64,000 nt of DNA from Adiantum capillus-veneris (Eukaryota > Streptophyta > Polypodiopsida > Polypodiales > Pteridaceae): the NCBI GenBank assembly GCA_014529385.2, contig CM043963.1, positions 6,235,501 to 6,299,500 on the forward strand, written 5' to 3'. How positions within the stretch are numbered: position 1 is the first letter of the stretch; each line of letters opens with the position of its first letter. Shown piece by piece: positions 11,207 to 22,674 of the stretch. A program made the translations under genes and the position numbers. Below the pieces are notes generated by a model that saw only the letters and a program-made list of their open reading frames with translations, was not told the DNA's origin and made no database searches.

Positions 11207-11218
11207 GCTCTGATATCA
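11207..11218 (-). other. Degenerate primer binding site (tRNA-iMet type)
   Basis: GCTCTGATATCA is the complement of TGATATCAGAGC. It differs from the perfect site at 2987 by one base (TGGTATCAGAGC). It lies one base from the LTR edge at 11220, as in the plus copy. Confidence 0.65.
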
Positions 11219-11219
11219 A

Positions 11220-12478
11220 TGTAAGGTGCAGCGGAATGAATGTTTGAACTTTGCTCAAGATGAGTGCTCCGGACTGTGCTCAAAGTTCCTTTTACTTACG
11301 GAAGGGAGAGCCTTCTGTTCCTTTAGTGAGAGAGTGCAATGGACACAAACAAAGTGAATGGACACTGTGAATGGAAGTGCATGAAACTTGAGAGAGAGAG
11401 AAGAGAATACGACACCAGAGACGACGTAAAACCCTCCTCCGAAGGCCCCACTCTCTATGGCGAGAGCGGTCTACTTATGATTGCACAAATCTCTACAATG
11501 CTTGGACTTGCCGACGATGTCGACGACGATGAGGACGACGACGAGACGGGCTGAAAACTGAAAATGATAAGGGCTGAAATTTGCAAATCTTGTATCTGCT
11601 GAATTCTGACTCTATGTCGATGATGATGTCGATGGCGACGATGCGATGACGACATGCTGAAAATGCAGATGCTGAAATCTGCGTTTTCCGGGCTGAATCT
11701 GCGAACTATGCTGGATCTGACCGTGCGGCGAGAAATTGTTGCGGGAAGATGAGATCTGCGAGGTTCGGAACTTGTTCTGCGAGTGCAAAAGGCTGAAAAC
11801 TGAAAACGCTGGTCCTATGGCTGACTTTGTCGCGATGATCTGCAAAAATGTTGATGTTGTTCTGCAAACAAAAAACGCTAGGGCTGAAAACTAACCTTGC
11901 GGGGAAATCTGCTAACGCTAGGAAATTTGCTGTGCTGTTGTGGGAATCTGCTAACGCTAGGGCCGATCTGCTGTCTACTATCCCCGGGAATTTGCAAGTG
12001 CAAAAACGCTGGCTTATCTGGTGCAAAAACGCTAGGCCTTCTGTTGAGAGAAAACGCCAGAGTTGCCGCGGGGGTTGGTCTTGCTGAGAAGTTGCCTGTT
12101 GAGCAAGGTGCTCCTGCTTCCTCTTCTGCCAGAAAGTGCTAGCGCTAGGTTTTTATTTATACAAACTTAGCAAAATTGCCCTACCTACTTTTCAACAAAA
12201 GTCACTTAAAAATAATAAGTGAAAAATGTCAAAAATAGAGAAAATAGGTCTATGCACTGTAAAAGTGCTACTGATGGGATCTGACTGGAATCTGATGGTC
12301 ATGCTGTGTGCAACTTGAGGATATGCATCTACTCTTAAGTGTCTGGACATGCACGGTTTGTGAACAGACTCACAAAAGTGCCAGATCACTTCCTATTCTA
12401 GACTGACTTGCCGGAACTGAACCCTGGTCATGCTGTAGCTTGTCCGCGGACACATAGGGTTGGATGTGTTACGCGAGG
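11220..12478 (-). mobile_element. Family-1 LTR (minus), 5' LTR of the gag at 10082-10741
   Basis: It begins TGTAAGGTGCAGC beside the primer site and runs to about 12478 (GGATGTGTTACGCGAGG), where the terminal CA has decayed. It is the longest minus copy in the window, about 1.26 kb, roughly 0.4 kb shorter than 1340-2985. It contains the same GACGACGACGA tract, AACGCTAGG short repeats and reversed TATA stretch (near 12150). Confidence 0.75.
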
Positions 12479-13182
12479 AATTATTTTTCTATCAGATAAA
12501 TCCATTTAGCAACATATGTACCTGTTCATTGCGGTGCACTTCATTGTTTTGCTTGGGTTTGCATGAGGCGGGATCCCTGTTGTTGGGGTTACTCGTCAAG
12601 TCTCGAGTCTTCTGTTGTTGTGCTACTAAATATGTGTCCCAGGTCACTTTCAGTAAATTTACATCTTTATTAGCATTTTAGGCCATTTTCAGGGTCGTGG
12701 AGTTGTCTGGCTGAGGTAGGGCAAACTAGTAGTTTGCCTATATAGGCAGCAAATGCCCCCCCCCCCCCCCTCTTGTACTTTTGGCATGTTGTTCAATGCA
12801 GAGATCCAATGTTCCCGACACTCTACTCTCTCTAGCGTTTTTAGCATTGCTAGCATTTTCTATGCAGGCTACTTCAGTCTTCCTCTCTCTAGCGGTTTTC
12901 TCTCTCCACATCGATCACCCTCTCTCGTGTTTTCTGGCAGCGATCCCTTCTTGCCTTGCTAGCGCTTCCCTTCCATAGTGTGGCCACACCCTCTTCAGTG
13001 TGCCACAGCTCGTGGTGTGTGCACGTGCCCGTTCGGTGGGCGGTACGTTCTAGGACCTTGACGGTGAGGAGATCCATCGCGATAGATACGAGATGTAGGC
13101 TGCGTGGTACAGAGAGGTGGTTTGCTCGCGGTTGCAAACAAGTTCATCACACGATTCACCCTTTTCGGCTGCACCTTTGACA
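12479..13182 (+). mobile_element. LTR end of a third retrotransposon (plus)
   Basis: The right edge is set by ...TTTGACA followed directly by a tRNA-iMet primer site at 13183. A TATA motif (CTATATAGGC) lies near 12738 and a run of about 14 C near 12757. The left edge is not defined; 12479 is only where family-1 similarity ends. The sequence is not similar to family-1 LTRs. Confidence 0.6.
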
Positions 13183-13194
13183 TGGTATCAGAGC
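13183..13194 (+). other. Primer binding site, initiator tRNA-Met type
   Basis: TGGTATCAGAGC directly follows the CA end of the LTR, identical to the site at 2987. Confidence 0.85.
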
Positions 13195-13366
13195 CACGAT
13201 GTACTCTTGATTCGGATTGGTGATTTGTGCGAGTTTATGGTGCTGATTTTCGCGATGAGAAGTGACGGTTTGCTATTTTTTTGTTATTTTTACTCTTTGG
13301 GGCTGATTTCGGCTGTAGTGGGCAGATTTGCAAAGTTTATCTTCTACCTCGACCTAGCCTTATCAC

Positions 13367-13440
13367 ATGCCTAATTCTCCAACACCATGGAGAAGAGTGA
13401 TGATTGTGAAACAATCTCAACCCGTGGTGACGAAGGACAT
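13367..13440 (+). pseudogene. First 24 codons of a Gag-like ORF, cut by an LTR
   Basis: An ATG about 170 bp after the primer site opens MPNSPTPWRRVMIVKQSQPV and is then interrupted at 13441 by the LTR of the minus chromovirus. Position and orientation suit a Gag start of the element whose LTR ends at 13182. The rest of this element is not found right of 23954. The identity is inferred from context only. Confidence 0.4.
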
Positions 13441-14926
13441 TGAAACCGGCCTGTGGGGCGGTATGCTTTGGCTTTCACCCGAAATTCTTTATTTTAGACA
13501 CACACAGAGAGAACGAGCAAAGGAAACCTGTGACGGGAATTAACACTTAAGAACACACATGGCTCGGGAGCTAGAATGCCCCAAGCAGACGCCGACAGCC
13601 TGTAGGTCCCAAAATTGGCGCCCCTTTCGGTATTTCTTTATTCTTTAGGAGGGTAAATTACAAAGAAGAGGCCTGGGAATCCTATATCTGTATCGAGCTA
13701 GAGACCACCTGTTTCGGCCAAATTTCGGCAGCATAACAGCCCCAAAACTTGCGCGAAACCAATTCCTCTGTTGGAACTCTCTTCCACTGGCATAAACCCT
13801 CTGATTCCTGTCCAAAAATAGTAAATTCAGCATGCTGTATTTACTGGTTTTTGCCCTGTTTTCAGCCCCAAATAGTCCCCTAGATGTCCTTTGTCAGTGG
13901 GGCATGATTCCCAATGGTTCTGGCGTCCGTATGGCTGAAAAACAGTCAATTTACAGCGCATACATAGTCAATTTACAGCGCATACACAACGTTGAATTCG
14001 CACCTGTACGGTGAGGTTATGACCCTCACTGGTGCCTGCTTTAAAGTAGCAGCTAGCTACCCCTGTTCCTGCTCAAGGAGGCTCTTGCCTCAGCACAAAA
14101 GCATGAAACCACACAGCTGTACATCAGTCAGATGAAGAGCCCTCTTGTGGGGCATCACATAACTGCACGTAGGAGAGAGAGAGAGAGCAGTGTGTAGTGT
14201 GCAAGGCATCACTCCTAGCACCACACTGTACATGAGAGGGAAAGAAAGCACTCCATAGCTCTTAACATGTGACAAAAACCAAAATGAGGCCTCCCTCAGC
14301 TCCTATTTTTCTGAATGGGGCAAGTGCATGAAAATCTGCCACTTGGCGCAATTACAAACTTTTGCCTGTTTCGGGGTTGCCGCCTAAAAATCTCCCGACT
14401 GGTTGCCCAGTTGACTTCGCGGCAGAGTTGTAAAGTGTTTCCCTGGTCATTCCGAAGGTAATGACGCGAACACATTTCACGGCCGTAAATAGCAGTTCCC
14501 TAATTTTTAGGAGATGCTTCCGTTGGGCTCCCACTGGTCATCTGACCATCTATCCTCATTGGGATCGCATCCAAAAGTGCAATGTGGCCCAACTCTCGGA
14601 TACTTTCTGTTGGTAGTCCCACCTTGACTTTATACCTTTATTGAGTTCAATCCCTAGTATCCACCAACTTGCTAAGTGCGACGGGGGGACCTACATGACC
14701 TTGCTATGAGCCTAGACATCCTCTTACTGTACGAATTCTAGTGCCGACCACTTCCCGTCTGCGGGTGAAACTACCTTCACGTTGGCCATACAATGTCTGA
14801 CCGTTTGCTACTTCAAAAAGAGGGTCTCAAAAGTAAAACAAAAATCATTGGAAAGAAACCAACAACTAAGGTTAGCAGTTGCCACGTCCTCGTGACATAG
14901 TTAACAGCTGCCACGCCCTCGTGACA
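13441..14926 (-). mobile_element. 3' LTR of the minus chromovirus
   Basis: It pairs with 22675-23954. Both begin TGA(A/G)A.. ..GGCCTGT.GGGCGG, share CCCTTTCGGTATTTCTTTA, and end CTAAGGTTAGCAGTTGCCA plus a short tail to GTGACA. A purine tract (complement of 14927-14939, CAAGAGGGAGGTA) lies inside it, as expected for a 3' LTR on the minus strand. It is about 1.49 kb, against 1.28 kb for the partner, with many differences, so the insertion is not recent. Confidence 0.75.
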
Positions 14927-15093
14927 TACCTCCCTCTTGAAATCGCAAACGTCCTCGATTGCATACCATAAATACATGCCACTGATGATCTTGTGCTATC
15001 AACACTCTTTTATCATCGCATGTATCTGCAAGAAAGGTCGTACACATAGATACAAATGACTTAATGAGACCTTCATACTTTTGTCATTTCCAT

Positions 15094-16490
15094 CTATAAC
15101 ACTGAATTCATATGTACATTTGATGTGCTAGCTCTATCATTACCCCTCCTTTGCACACGTTGTGTTGGGGCATAGGTAGGTTGTAACCTAAAGGCTTCAA
15201 GGTAAAGCTGCAATACATTTGGTGACTTTGATAGTTCATGCTCTTCCATCCAATTTGCATCCATAGGCGGATAGTTCTTGAACTTCACACCAAATAACGT
15301 CTTACAACTTGTCCTATAACTTTTCTGTCCTTATGTGCCCAAAACTTGCTTAGGTACCAGGTGGCAGGATCTCATCAAGTTCCTCAACTTCTGGCTGATC
15401 CTCATCTGGCATAGCTTCTGGCACATCAACCACGAAGGGTCTTAGAAGACTCACGTGAAACGCATTATGAATCTTCCACGCATCAGGCAATTTCAGCTTG
15501 TAAGCCACATCGCTGATCTTATCAAGCACTTGAAAAGGCCCATAGTAATGCATACTGAGCTTAGGAAACAACCTTCCTTGCCCTTCATCTTCTTTAACCT
15601 TGCCTTTTCGAACCTTAACAGAACCCAATCACTAGGTGATATTAGCAATTCACGACGGTGACGATCAGTAGTTTTTTTCTTCTTTGCCTGAGTCTTCTCC
15701 AAGGCAACTTTAATTTTCTTATACATTTCATCCATGTTCTCAACATATCGATCTGTCTCAAAAATCATGTCCTTTGTATGCAAAATGGGATGAACCTTTT
15801 TGCCACCTCCAACAATCTCAAAAGGTGCTTTGCCAGTAGACAAATGCACCGTATTATTGTACGCATATTCAAGCATAGACAAATATTGTTCCCACTTGCC
15901 CTTATTATCTGACACATAGCATTTCAGCAGATCTAAGACAGTAGAATTAGCCTCTTCTGATTGTCCATCAGTTTGTGGATGAAACGAAGACGAGAACTTG
16001 AGCGTAGTGCCCCATGTTCTCAAACAATCCTCACTAGAACAAACTGGTCATGCGAGGATCACGATCACTGATAATCGATTATGGCATACCATGGTACTTA
16101 AACACATTGTACAAATTTTATCTTCTTCCTGACAGGGATAAAATGGGTCTGCTTGCTGAACCTGCAAATAATGGTCCATTAACCATCATTCCCTGTTGGC
16201 GTTCTTGGAAGATCAAAGATAAAGTCCATAGCAATGCTTTCCCATGGCTTATCCAGAATCGGCAGTGGTTGTAACAACCCTCGTGCCTTTTGCCTGTCAA
16301 ACTTGACCTTTTGGCAAATTATGCATGCTCGCACAAAGGCATCCACATCTCTCCTCAAGGTAGGCCAATAGAAGAATGTCTCTACCGCTTTAACTGTCAC
16401 ATCAATACCACGATGCCCTGCATACCGGTGGGACATGACTCTCTTCCATGACCTTATGTTGCAATGGCCTAGTGACACAAAGTCTGCCAT
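15094..16490 (-). pseudogene. pol: Integrase with GPY and chromodomain, segment 1 of the minus chromovirus
   Basis: Read leftward, the HHCC site (YAGHRGID ... ACIICQ, 16435-16310) is followed by the core (MDFIFDLP near 16220; HPQTDGQSEEANS near 15985 with the catalytic Glu present). Next come the GPF module (YYGPFQVLDKISDVAYKL, about 15540) and LLRPFVV. After a stop near 15350 there is a chromodomain-like KFKNYPPMDANWMEEHEL (about 15285-15235). Chromodomains steer integration to particular chromatin marks and define chromoviruses. Frames change near 16020-16060, 15490-15630 and 15300, so the protein is not made intact. Confidence 0.8.
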
Positions 16491-17719
16491 GCATCATCAT
16501 AAAACCATTTCTGAGGAGGTAGTGTTCATGATGTTGCCCCTCTTGCAACTGTTCAAAGATCCTTGCAAAATCTTCATCAGTAGCATACTGTTCCTTCATG
16601 TCATCTAACTCATGATGATAAGGAAGTGACACAACTGAAATTTGTGGCTTCCTTGATAACGCATCAGCCACAACATTCTTCTTGCCTTCCACATGCATAA
16701 TCTGGAAGTGGAACATAGAAAGAATGTTTGCCCATCGCATATGCTTTTAAGATAACTTTGAGTGTGCCAAGAAGTATCGCAAGGTCTGATGATCTGATTG
16801 GACAACAAAATCAGCACCTAAGAGGTAGTGCTTCCAACTAGAAAGCGCATGAATCACGGCCAAGAGCTCTTTCTCATAGACTTGCATAGTCCTCTCTGGC
16901 CCTTGCAAAATTTGGCTTTCATAAGCTACTACCCGTCCATCTTGCATTAGCACTGCTCCGATGCTATCGCCACACGCGTCACAGTGGACCACAAATAACT
17001 TCCTGAGATCTGGCAAAACAATTACTGGATCTGAAGTCAACTTTTCCGACTAAAGGTTGAAATCTCTTTTTGGGTCCATCTGAAAGTGACCTCTTTCTTT
17101 TGCAAAGCATGAAGAGGTGATGCTATCTCTGCAAAATTCATGATAAACCTTCTATAGTAGGAACACAATCCCAAGAAAGTTCTGACATCGTGCACAGTCT
17201 TCAAGTTTGGCCATGTCTTAATAGCTTCGACCTTTGCGGGATCCATTTTGACACCATCCTTTGAGAGACTATGGCCAAGAAAGTGGATCTCTTCCAGGAA
17301 GAATTAACTTTTCTTAGGATTGACAAGTAGCTTGTGACTGCGCAGCTCTTCGAACACAATGGTCAAGTGAGGTCTATGCTCCTCTTCATTCTTCGAATAG
17401 ACTATCATGTCATCGAAGAACGTCCCATCAAACTGTTGATGCGAGCGGAAAATCCGGTCCATCATTTTGTTGAACGTGGCAGGAGCATTTGTTAGACCAA
17501 ACGGCATCACTAGAAACTCATAAAGACCAAATGTCGTTCTAAACGTAGTTTTGTGCACATCCTCTGGCCTTATACGAATCTGATGGTACCCACTCTTAAG
17601 GTCTATCCTGCTAAAAATTGCAGCACCTTCTAAACGATCGAGGATATCATCAATTCTAGGAATAGAAATCTATTCTTGATGGTATTATTATTCAACGCAC
17701 AGTAATCAACACACATGCG
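16491..17719 (-). pseudogene. pol: Reverse transcriptase and RNase H, segment 1 of the minus chromovirus
   Basis: RT words include KTTFRTTFGLYEFLVMPFGL and a catalytic FFDD (GTFFDDMIVYSK, about 17425-17390). The connection domain MDPAKVEAIKTWPN lies near 17246. RNase H shows VVHCDACGDSIGAVLM (about 17000-16945), YEKELLAVIHAL, and DALSRKP (about 16660). Stops and shifts near 17305, 17050 and 16750 break it. Confidence 0.85.
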
Positions 17720-18640
17720 TCATGAGCCATCCTTCTTCTGCACTAGGAGCACTGGGGAGCAAAAGGGTGAAGAACTAGGCTGAATCAGCCCCTTCTCTAA
17801 TAAATCCTCAACCTGGCCCATAATCTCTTTCTGTTGCGCTGCACTAACCCTGTAGGGAGGTCTATTTGGTGGGCTACACCCTGTCACCAAATCTATCCGA
17901 TGGTCCTCAGGTCTCTCTGAAGGCAATTGCGACGGTAATGAATCAGAAGAACAGTCACTAAACTTTTGCAAAAATGCTGACCTTTCTTTATCTAACATAG
18001 ATAAATTTGACTGATCATTATCTGAGACATCACGTACAAAAATCAAGTACACAGAAAGATGATTCTTTATTACGGAAGTGATAGCAGAAGTAGATACAAT
18101 AAGGACTGACTCTCCTATTAGCTTTACATCCAAGATGTGAGTTTTGTCCCTATGCTGAAGGGTGATCGTCTTGCCGAAGACATCCAACACGCCATGTACT
18201 CTGAACATCCAGGGAATCCCAAGTAGCGCATCGCACCCTTCCAATGGCATGATATAGAACTGTTCTATGTCCACATATGACTGGATATGCAGATGTAGCT
18301 TTCCAATAATGGGAGTAACACACTCTGAGTGGCCAGGACATGCCAACCCTGCCTCTGTTGTGTACCCCATCTCTTCAGCTCTGATGCCCAGCTTCATAGC
18401 TAACTCTGGTGAGATAAAGTTGGCTTTGGCACCTGGATCAAAGAAGATGAGTGTCGTCTGATCCCTAACTTTACCCCATGCCCTGCATAACTCACTGGCA
18501 TCTGTACTGGGCCTGTCACCCACCATGTCTGGCACCAAACCTGTCGTGGGTTTAGGCTTCTTGCCTTTCTGGTCTTCTTTATCATTGGAGTCAGCTGGTC
18601 TTTTCCTTTGTGGACAATTGGTAGCAACTAGGCTGCTCGC
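17720..18640 (-). pseudogene. pol: Protease and N-terminal RT, segment 1 of the minus chromovirus
   Basis: A 272-codon ORF runs from the protease (FFDPGAKANFISPELAMKL, about 18450-18395; MPLEGCDALLGIPWM, about 18250) into the RT start (PPYRVSAAQQKEIMGQVEDL; SPVLLVQKKDGS). It stops where the RT fingers would continue. Immediately upstream the zinc knuckle CFICEQ is followed by a shifted, unusable sequence (about 18640-18590). Confidence 0.85.
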
Positions 18641-18950
18641 AAATAAAGCATTTATTTTTAGCCATTAGGACCTTCTTTTTCTCGAGCGACTTGCGCACAA
18701 AAGGCTTCCTTTTCTGTTTCTTTGCCTGGGCTCCAGAAGTCCCGGCTGAATCCTTGTCTTTGGTGGCCTTTTCTGAACCCTGTGAGACGTATCAGGAGCC
18801 GTTTTCACAAAGGGCTTCTTCGCTGAATTTTTCTTTTGTTGCCCTCCTTTGTCGTTGCTCGGAAACCCACCGTCCTCTCCTTTCAACAAGGCAAGACCAG
18901 TGTTAGCAACTTCATGAACGCTCAGTGTTTGACAATTTCATGAAGTGCCT
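18641..18950 (-). pseudogene. gag: Gag C-terminal fragment at the internal duplication junction
   Basis: Basic linker words KKPFVKTAP and QKRPPKTRIQPG match the Gag linker at 21060-21250 but are frameshifted. On its right, at about 18950, the sequence jumps to integrase of segment 2. The upstream Gag core is absent. The fragment therefore marks where a second, partial copy was joined. Confidence 0.7.
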
Positions 18951-20342
18951 TTTGCTTGTCAAACTTGACCTTTTGGCAAATCACGCTTGCTCGCACAAAT
19001 CTCTCCTCAAAGTAGGCCAATAAAAGAATGTCTCTACTGCTTTAACTGTCGTATCAATACCACGATGACCTGCATACGGTGGGACATGACTTTCTACCAT
19101 GACCTTATGTCGCAATGGCCTAGTGACACAAAGTCTGCCATGTATCATCATAAAAGCGTCTCTTAGGAGGTAGTGCTCATGAGGTTTCCCATCTTGCAAC
19201 TCTTCAAAGATCCTTGCAAAATCTTCATTAGTAGCATATTGTTCCTTCATGTCATCAAGCTCATGATGATAAGGAATTGACACAGCTGAAATTTGTGGCT
19301 TCCTTGATAACGCATCAGCCACAACATTCTTCTTGCCTTCCATATGCACAATCTAGAAGTGGAACAATATAGAAAGAATGTTTGCCCATCGCATATGCTT
19401 TTCGGATAGCTTTGACTGTGTCAAAAAGTATCGCAAGGTTTGATGATCTTTCTGGACAACAAAATCAGCGCCTAATAGGTAGTGCTTCCAGCTACGGCCA
19501 GTAGCTCTTTCTCATACATTTGCATAGTCTTTTCTGGCCCTTGCAAGATTCTGCTCTCATAAGCTACTACCCGACCATCTTGCATTAGCATTGCTTCGAT
19601 GCTATTGCCACACCTGTCACACTGGACCACAAATGACTTCGTGAGATCTGGTAAAACAATCACGGGATCTGAAGTCAACTTTTCCTTTAAGAGACTGAAA
19701 GCTGAAATCTCTCTTTGGGTCCATCTGAAAGTGACCTCTTTCTTTTGCAAAGCGTGAAGAGGTGAAGCTATCTGTGCAAATTCCTAATAAACCTTCTATA
19801 GTATGAGCACAATCCCAAGAAGCTTCGGACATCGTGCACAGTCTTTAAGTCTGGCCATGTCTTAGTAGCTTCAACCTTTGCGGGATCCATTTGGACACCA
19901 TCCTTTGACACTATGTGGTTAAGAAAGTAGATCTCTTCCAAGAAGAATTCACTTTTCTTAGGATTGAGAAGTAACGTGTGACTGTGTAACTCTTCGAACA
20001 CAATGGTCAAGTGATGCTATGCTCCTCTTCATTCTTAGAATAGACTATCGTGTCATCAAAGACTGTGCCAACAAACTTTTGATGCGAGCGGAAAATCCGG
20101 TCCATCATCCTATTGAACGTAGCAAGAGCATTTGTAAGACCAAATGGCATCACTAAAAACTCATAGAGACCAAACGTCGTCCTAAACGTAGTCTTGTGCA
20201 CATCCTCTGGCCTTATACGAATCTGATGGAACCCACTCTTAAGGTCTATCCTGTAGAAAATTGCAGCACCCTCTAAACGGTCAAGAATATCATTAATCCT
20301 TGGGATAGGAAACCTGTTCTTGATGGTATTCTTATTCAACAC
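18951..20342 (-). pseudogene. pol: RT, RNase H and truncated integrase, segment 2 of the minus chromovirus
   Basis: From right to left the RT reads NTIKNRFPIPRINDILDRL and GTVFDDTIVYSK (YxDD box as VFDD, about 20050). Then come MDPAKVEATKTWPD, RNase H (about 19750-19300), and an integrase HHCC region ending near YWPTLRRD (about 19010). The integrase core, GPY and chromodomain are absent because segment 1 begins there. Frames break near 20010, 19770, 19480 and 19350. It closely parallels 16400-17700. Confidence 0.85.
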
Positions 20343-21414
20343 ACGGTAAATCTCGCAAAAATGTTGACCTTTCTTTATCTAACTCAGATAAATTTGATTG
20401 ACAACTATTTGAAACATCACGTGCAAAAACCAAGTATGCAGAAAGATGATTTTTAATTATAGAAGTGATAGCCGAAGCGGATACAATAGGGATAGATTCC
20501 CCTTTAAGCTTTACATCCAAAACATGAATTTTGACCCTATGCTGAAGGGTGATCTTTTTGTCGAAGACATCCACCACGCCATGTGTTCGGAACATCCATG
20601 GAATTCCCAACAGCGTATCGCACCCTTCCAATGGCATGATATAGAACTCTTCCATGTCCACATACGACTGAATATACAGACGTAGCTTTCCAATGATGGG
20701 AGTGACACACTCTGAGTGGCTAAGACATGCCAACCCTGCCTCTGTTGTGTACATATCTTCAGCTCTGATGCCCAACTTCATAGCTAACTTTGGTGAGATA
20801 AAGTTGGCTTTGGCACCTAGATCAAAGAAAATAAGTGCCGTCTGGTTTCTGACTTTACCCCATGCTCTGCATAACTCGCTGGCATCCGTGCTTGGCCTAT
20901 CACCCACCACTTCTGGCACTAAACCTGCCGTGGGTTTGGGCTTCTTTCCTTTCTTGTCCTCTTTATCATTTGAGCCAGCTGGTCTTTTCCTTTGTGGACA
21001 ATCTGTAGCAAAGTGACGAGTCTGCTCGCATATAAAACATTTATTCTCAGCCATCAAGACCTTTTTTTCCTCGAGCGACTTACACACAAAAGGCTTTCTT
21101 TTCTGTTTCTTTGCCTGCGCTCCAGAAGTCTCGGCTGAGTCCTTATCCTTATTGACCTTTTTTGACTCTTGTAACGCTTCAGGAGCCGTTTTCACAAAGG
21201 GCTTCTTTAATGAATTTTTCTTAAGCTGAGTGAGAGTAGCCACTCTGTTCTTTGTACAATAATCTCGAGGCCCTTTTGGCAGCCCACAACAATATTTCTC
21301 AATCTGCTCTGTTAGTGGCACAAACCTGTAGGAGGTTACTGAGAGCAACGCTTTGCAAAACCTCCGATTGTACTCCTGTAGGCTCTTCAAGTAGCCGCAG
21401 TGAGTTGGTGCCAA
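20332..21414 (-). pseudogene. gag-pro: Gag C-terminus and protease, segment 2 of the minus chromovirus
   Basis: A 360-codon ORF holds the end of the Gag core (EYNRRFCKALLS; QIEKYCCGLPKG), a basic linker, and a CCHC zinc knuckle with all four ligands (CFICEQTRHFATDC, about 21040-21000). The protease follows (FFDLGAKANFISPKLAMKL; MPLEGCDTLLGIPWM). It ends abruptly at STFLRDLPCVE. Compared with segment 1, about 260 bp of the protease-RT junction are deleted near 20345, joining the protease linker straight to NTIKNRF. Confidence 0.85.
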
Positions 21415-22619
21415 TCCGTCATGACATCGGCTTCAAATTCATTTGACAGCCATGCAGATGCAAACATTTGCTTGAAGTATACCCATGTGGCAGGTGCCTG
21501 TCCTTGCATCAACAATGTCGTCCACCATGTTAGCGCATTGTCTTTCAAGAAAGTGGCAACTTTCCTGAGCTTAGAGGCCTCTATAAAATTCCCTCCTGCA
21601 TAAGCTGTATCAAATTGCTGGAGGAAAGTAAGAGCATTTGCCTTATCCTCAAAGCCGTTGAAAGTGCTAAACATTATAGCTGCACCACCTTCTTTGTAAG
21701 CTTTTGGCTTTTCTAATGCCCCCAAATTGTAATAGGGAATTGTCTGCAACATGGGCACTGTTGTAGGGGTCATCGGCATTCCTTGGCCGTTGACATTTTG
21801 CGTCGTAAGTGCCATATCTGGCTGCTATCCAGAAAAACCAGCCATGCCAAAATTTCCCTGTGGCACCCCAAATTGGCCATGATTGCTCTGAAAGCCTTGT
21901 TGCATGCCGATATTACCATAGATGGGGTTTGGCATCATGCCTTGCATACCCCCAAACACTGTTCCTGGTATATATTGCTGGTTTCTAAGCGCATAACCAA
22001 CCATACTTTGGAACACAGATCCACCCCCGAAATACCCAGGATGTACCTGGGTGGTGGAAAAACCTGATGCATTGCTTCGAAACTAGTTCCCTGTCCATTT
22101 AATGCAAAATGTGGACTCTGAAAGGTGGTGAACTGAATTGGCAAAACTTGTGGAATTGACGTCCTAACCACCTGTTCATGGACGGAAGGAACCTGCCTTG
22201 GAGCCCCTGACTCTGCAACGTGCGAGTGCTCCCTATCCTGTTGGGACGCATGAAGTACCTGGGCTTGAGCCTCATCGGGCTCTATTGGTTGTGTGAGTTG
22301 CCTTGTCTGCTGCTGCACTGGTGGCGCTTGCAAAAACTAACCTTGGGTTCTACACCAGTGGAGAAAAGACATTCACAATGGCAACCAATTGAGGCTTGCA
22401 TGCATCATCTTCAAGTTGCTCAGTCATAAAGCCCTGCACTGGTGGAGCATTCACATCAACAAGAGGTACAGACAGACGTGGCCGTGAACTCTCGCCAACC
22501 TCAAAACACTGTAGGAATTGCCTACGTGTCTTGTGAAGAGGAACCCTCTTCCATGATGCCTTTCCTTTCGTCGGCCATAGTATAATCCGGCGTTCCTGTA
22601 CTTCATGTCTTCGCTGCAA
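21387..22619 (-). pseudogene. gag: Gag N-terminal and core region, minus chromovirus
   Basis: Three overlapping frames cover it. They are an N-terminal basic segment (22619-22350), a Gln/Pro-rich segment (22333-21935; RQLTQPIEPDEAQAQ), and a Gly/Met/Gln-rich segment (about 22016-21825). The retrotransposon gag core follows (FLKDNALTWWTTLLMQG, about 21560-21500; YFKQMFASAWL). A TAA near 22340 and shifts near 22000 and 21830 break it. The Gag start lies about 40 bp inside the primer site. Confidence 0.8.
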
Positions 22620-22656
22620 ACTAACCGAGGCTCACTTCTTGACGAAAAGTGATTCT

Positions 22657-22674
22657 ATCCCGGTGACGGAACCA
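22657..22674 (-). other. Primer binding site of the minus chromovirus, diverged tRNA-Asp-like
   Basis: On the minus strand TGGTTCCGTCACCGGGAT follows the LTR CA end without a gap. It is closest to the known plant tRNA-Asp primer site (TGGCGCCGTTGCCGGGG) but differs at several bases. Identity of the primer tRNA is uncertain; the position is right. Confidence 0.5.
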
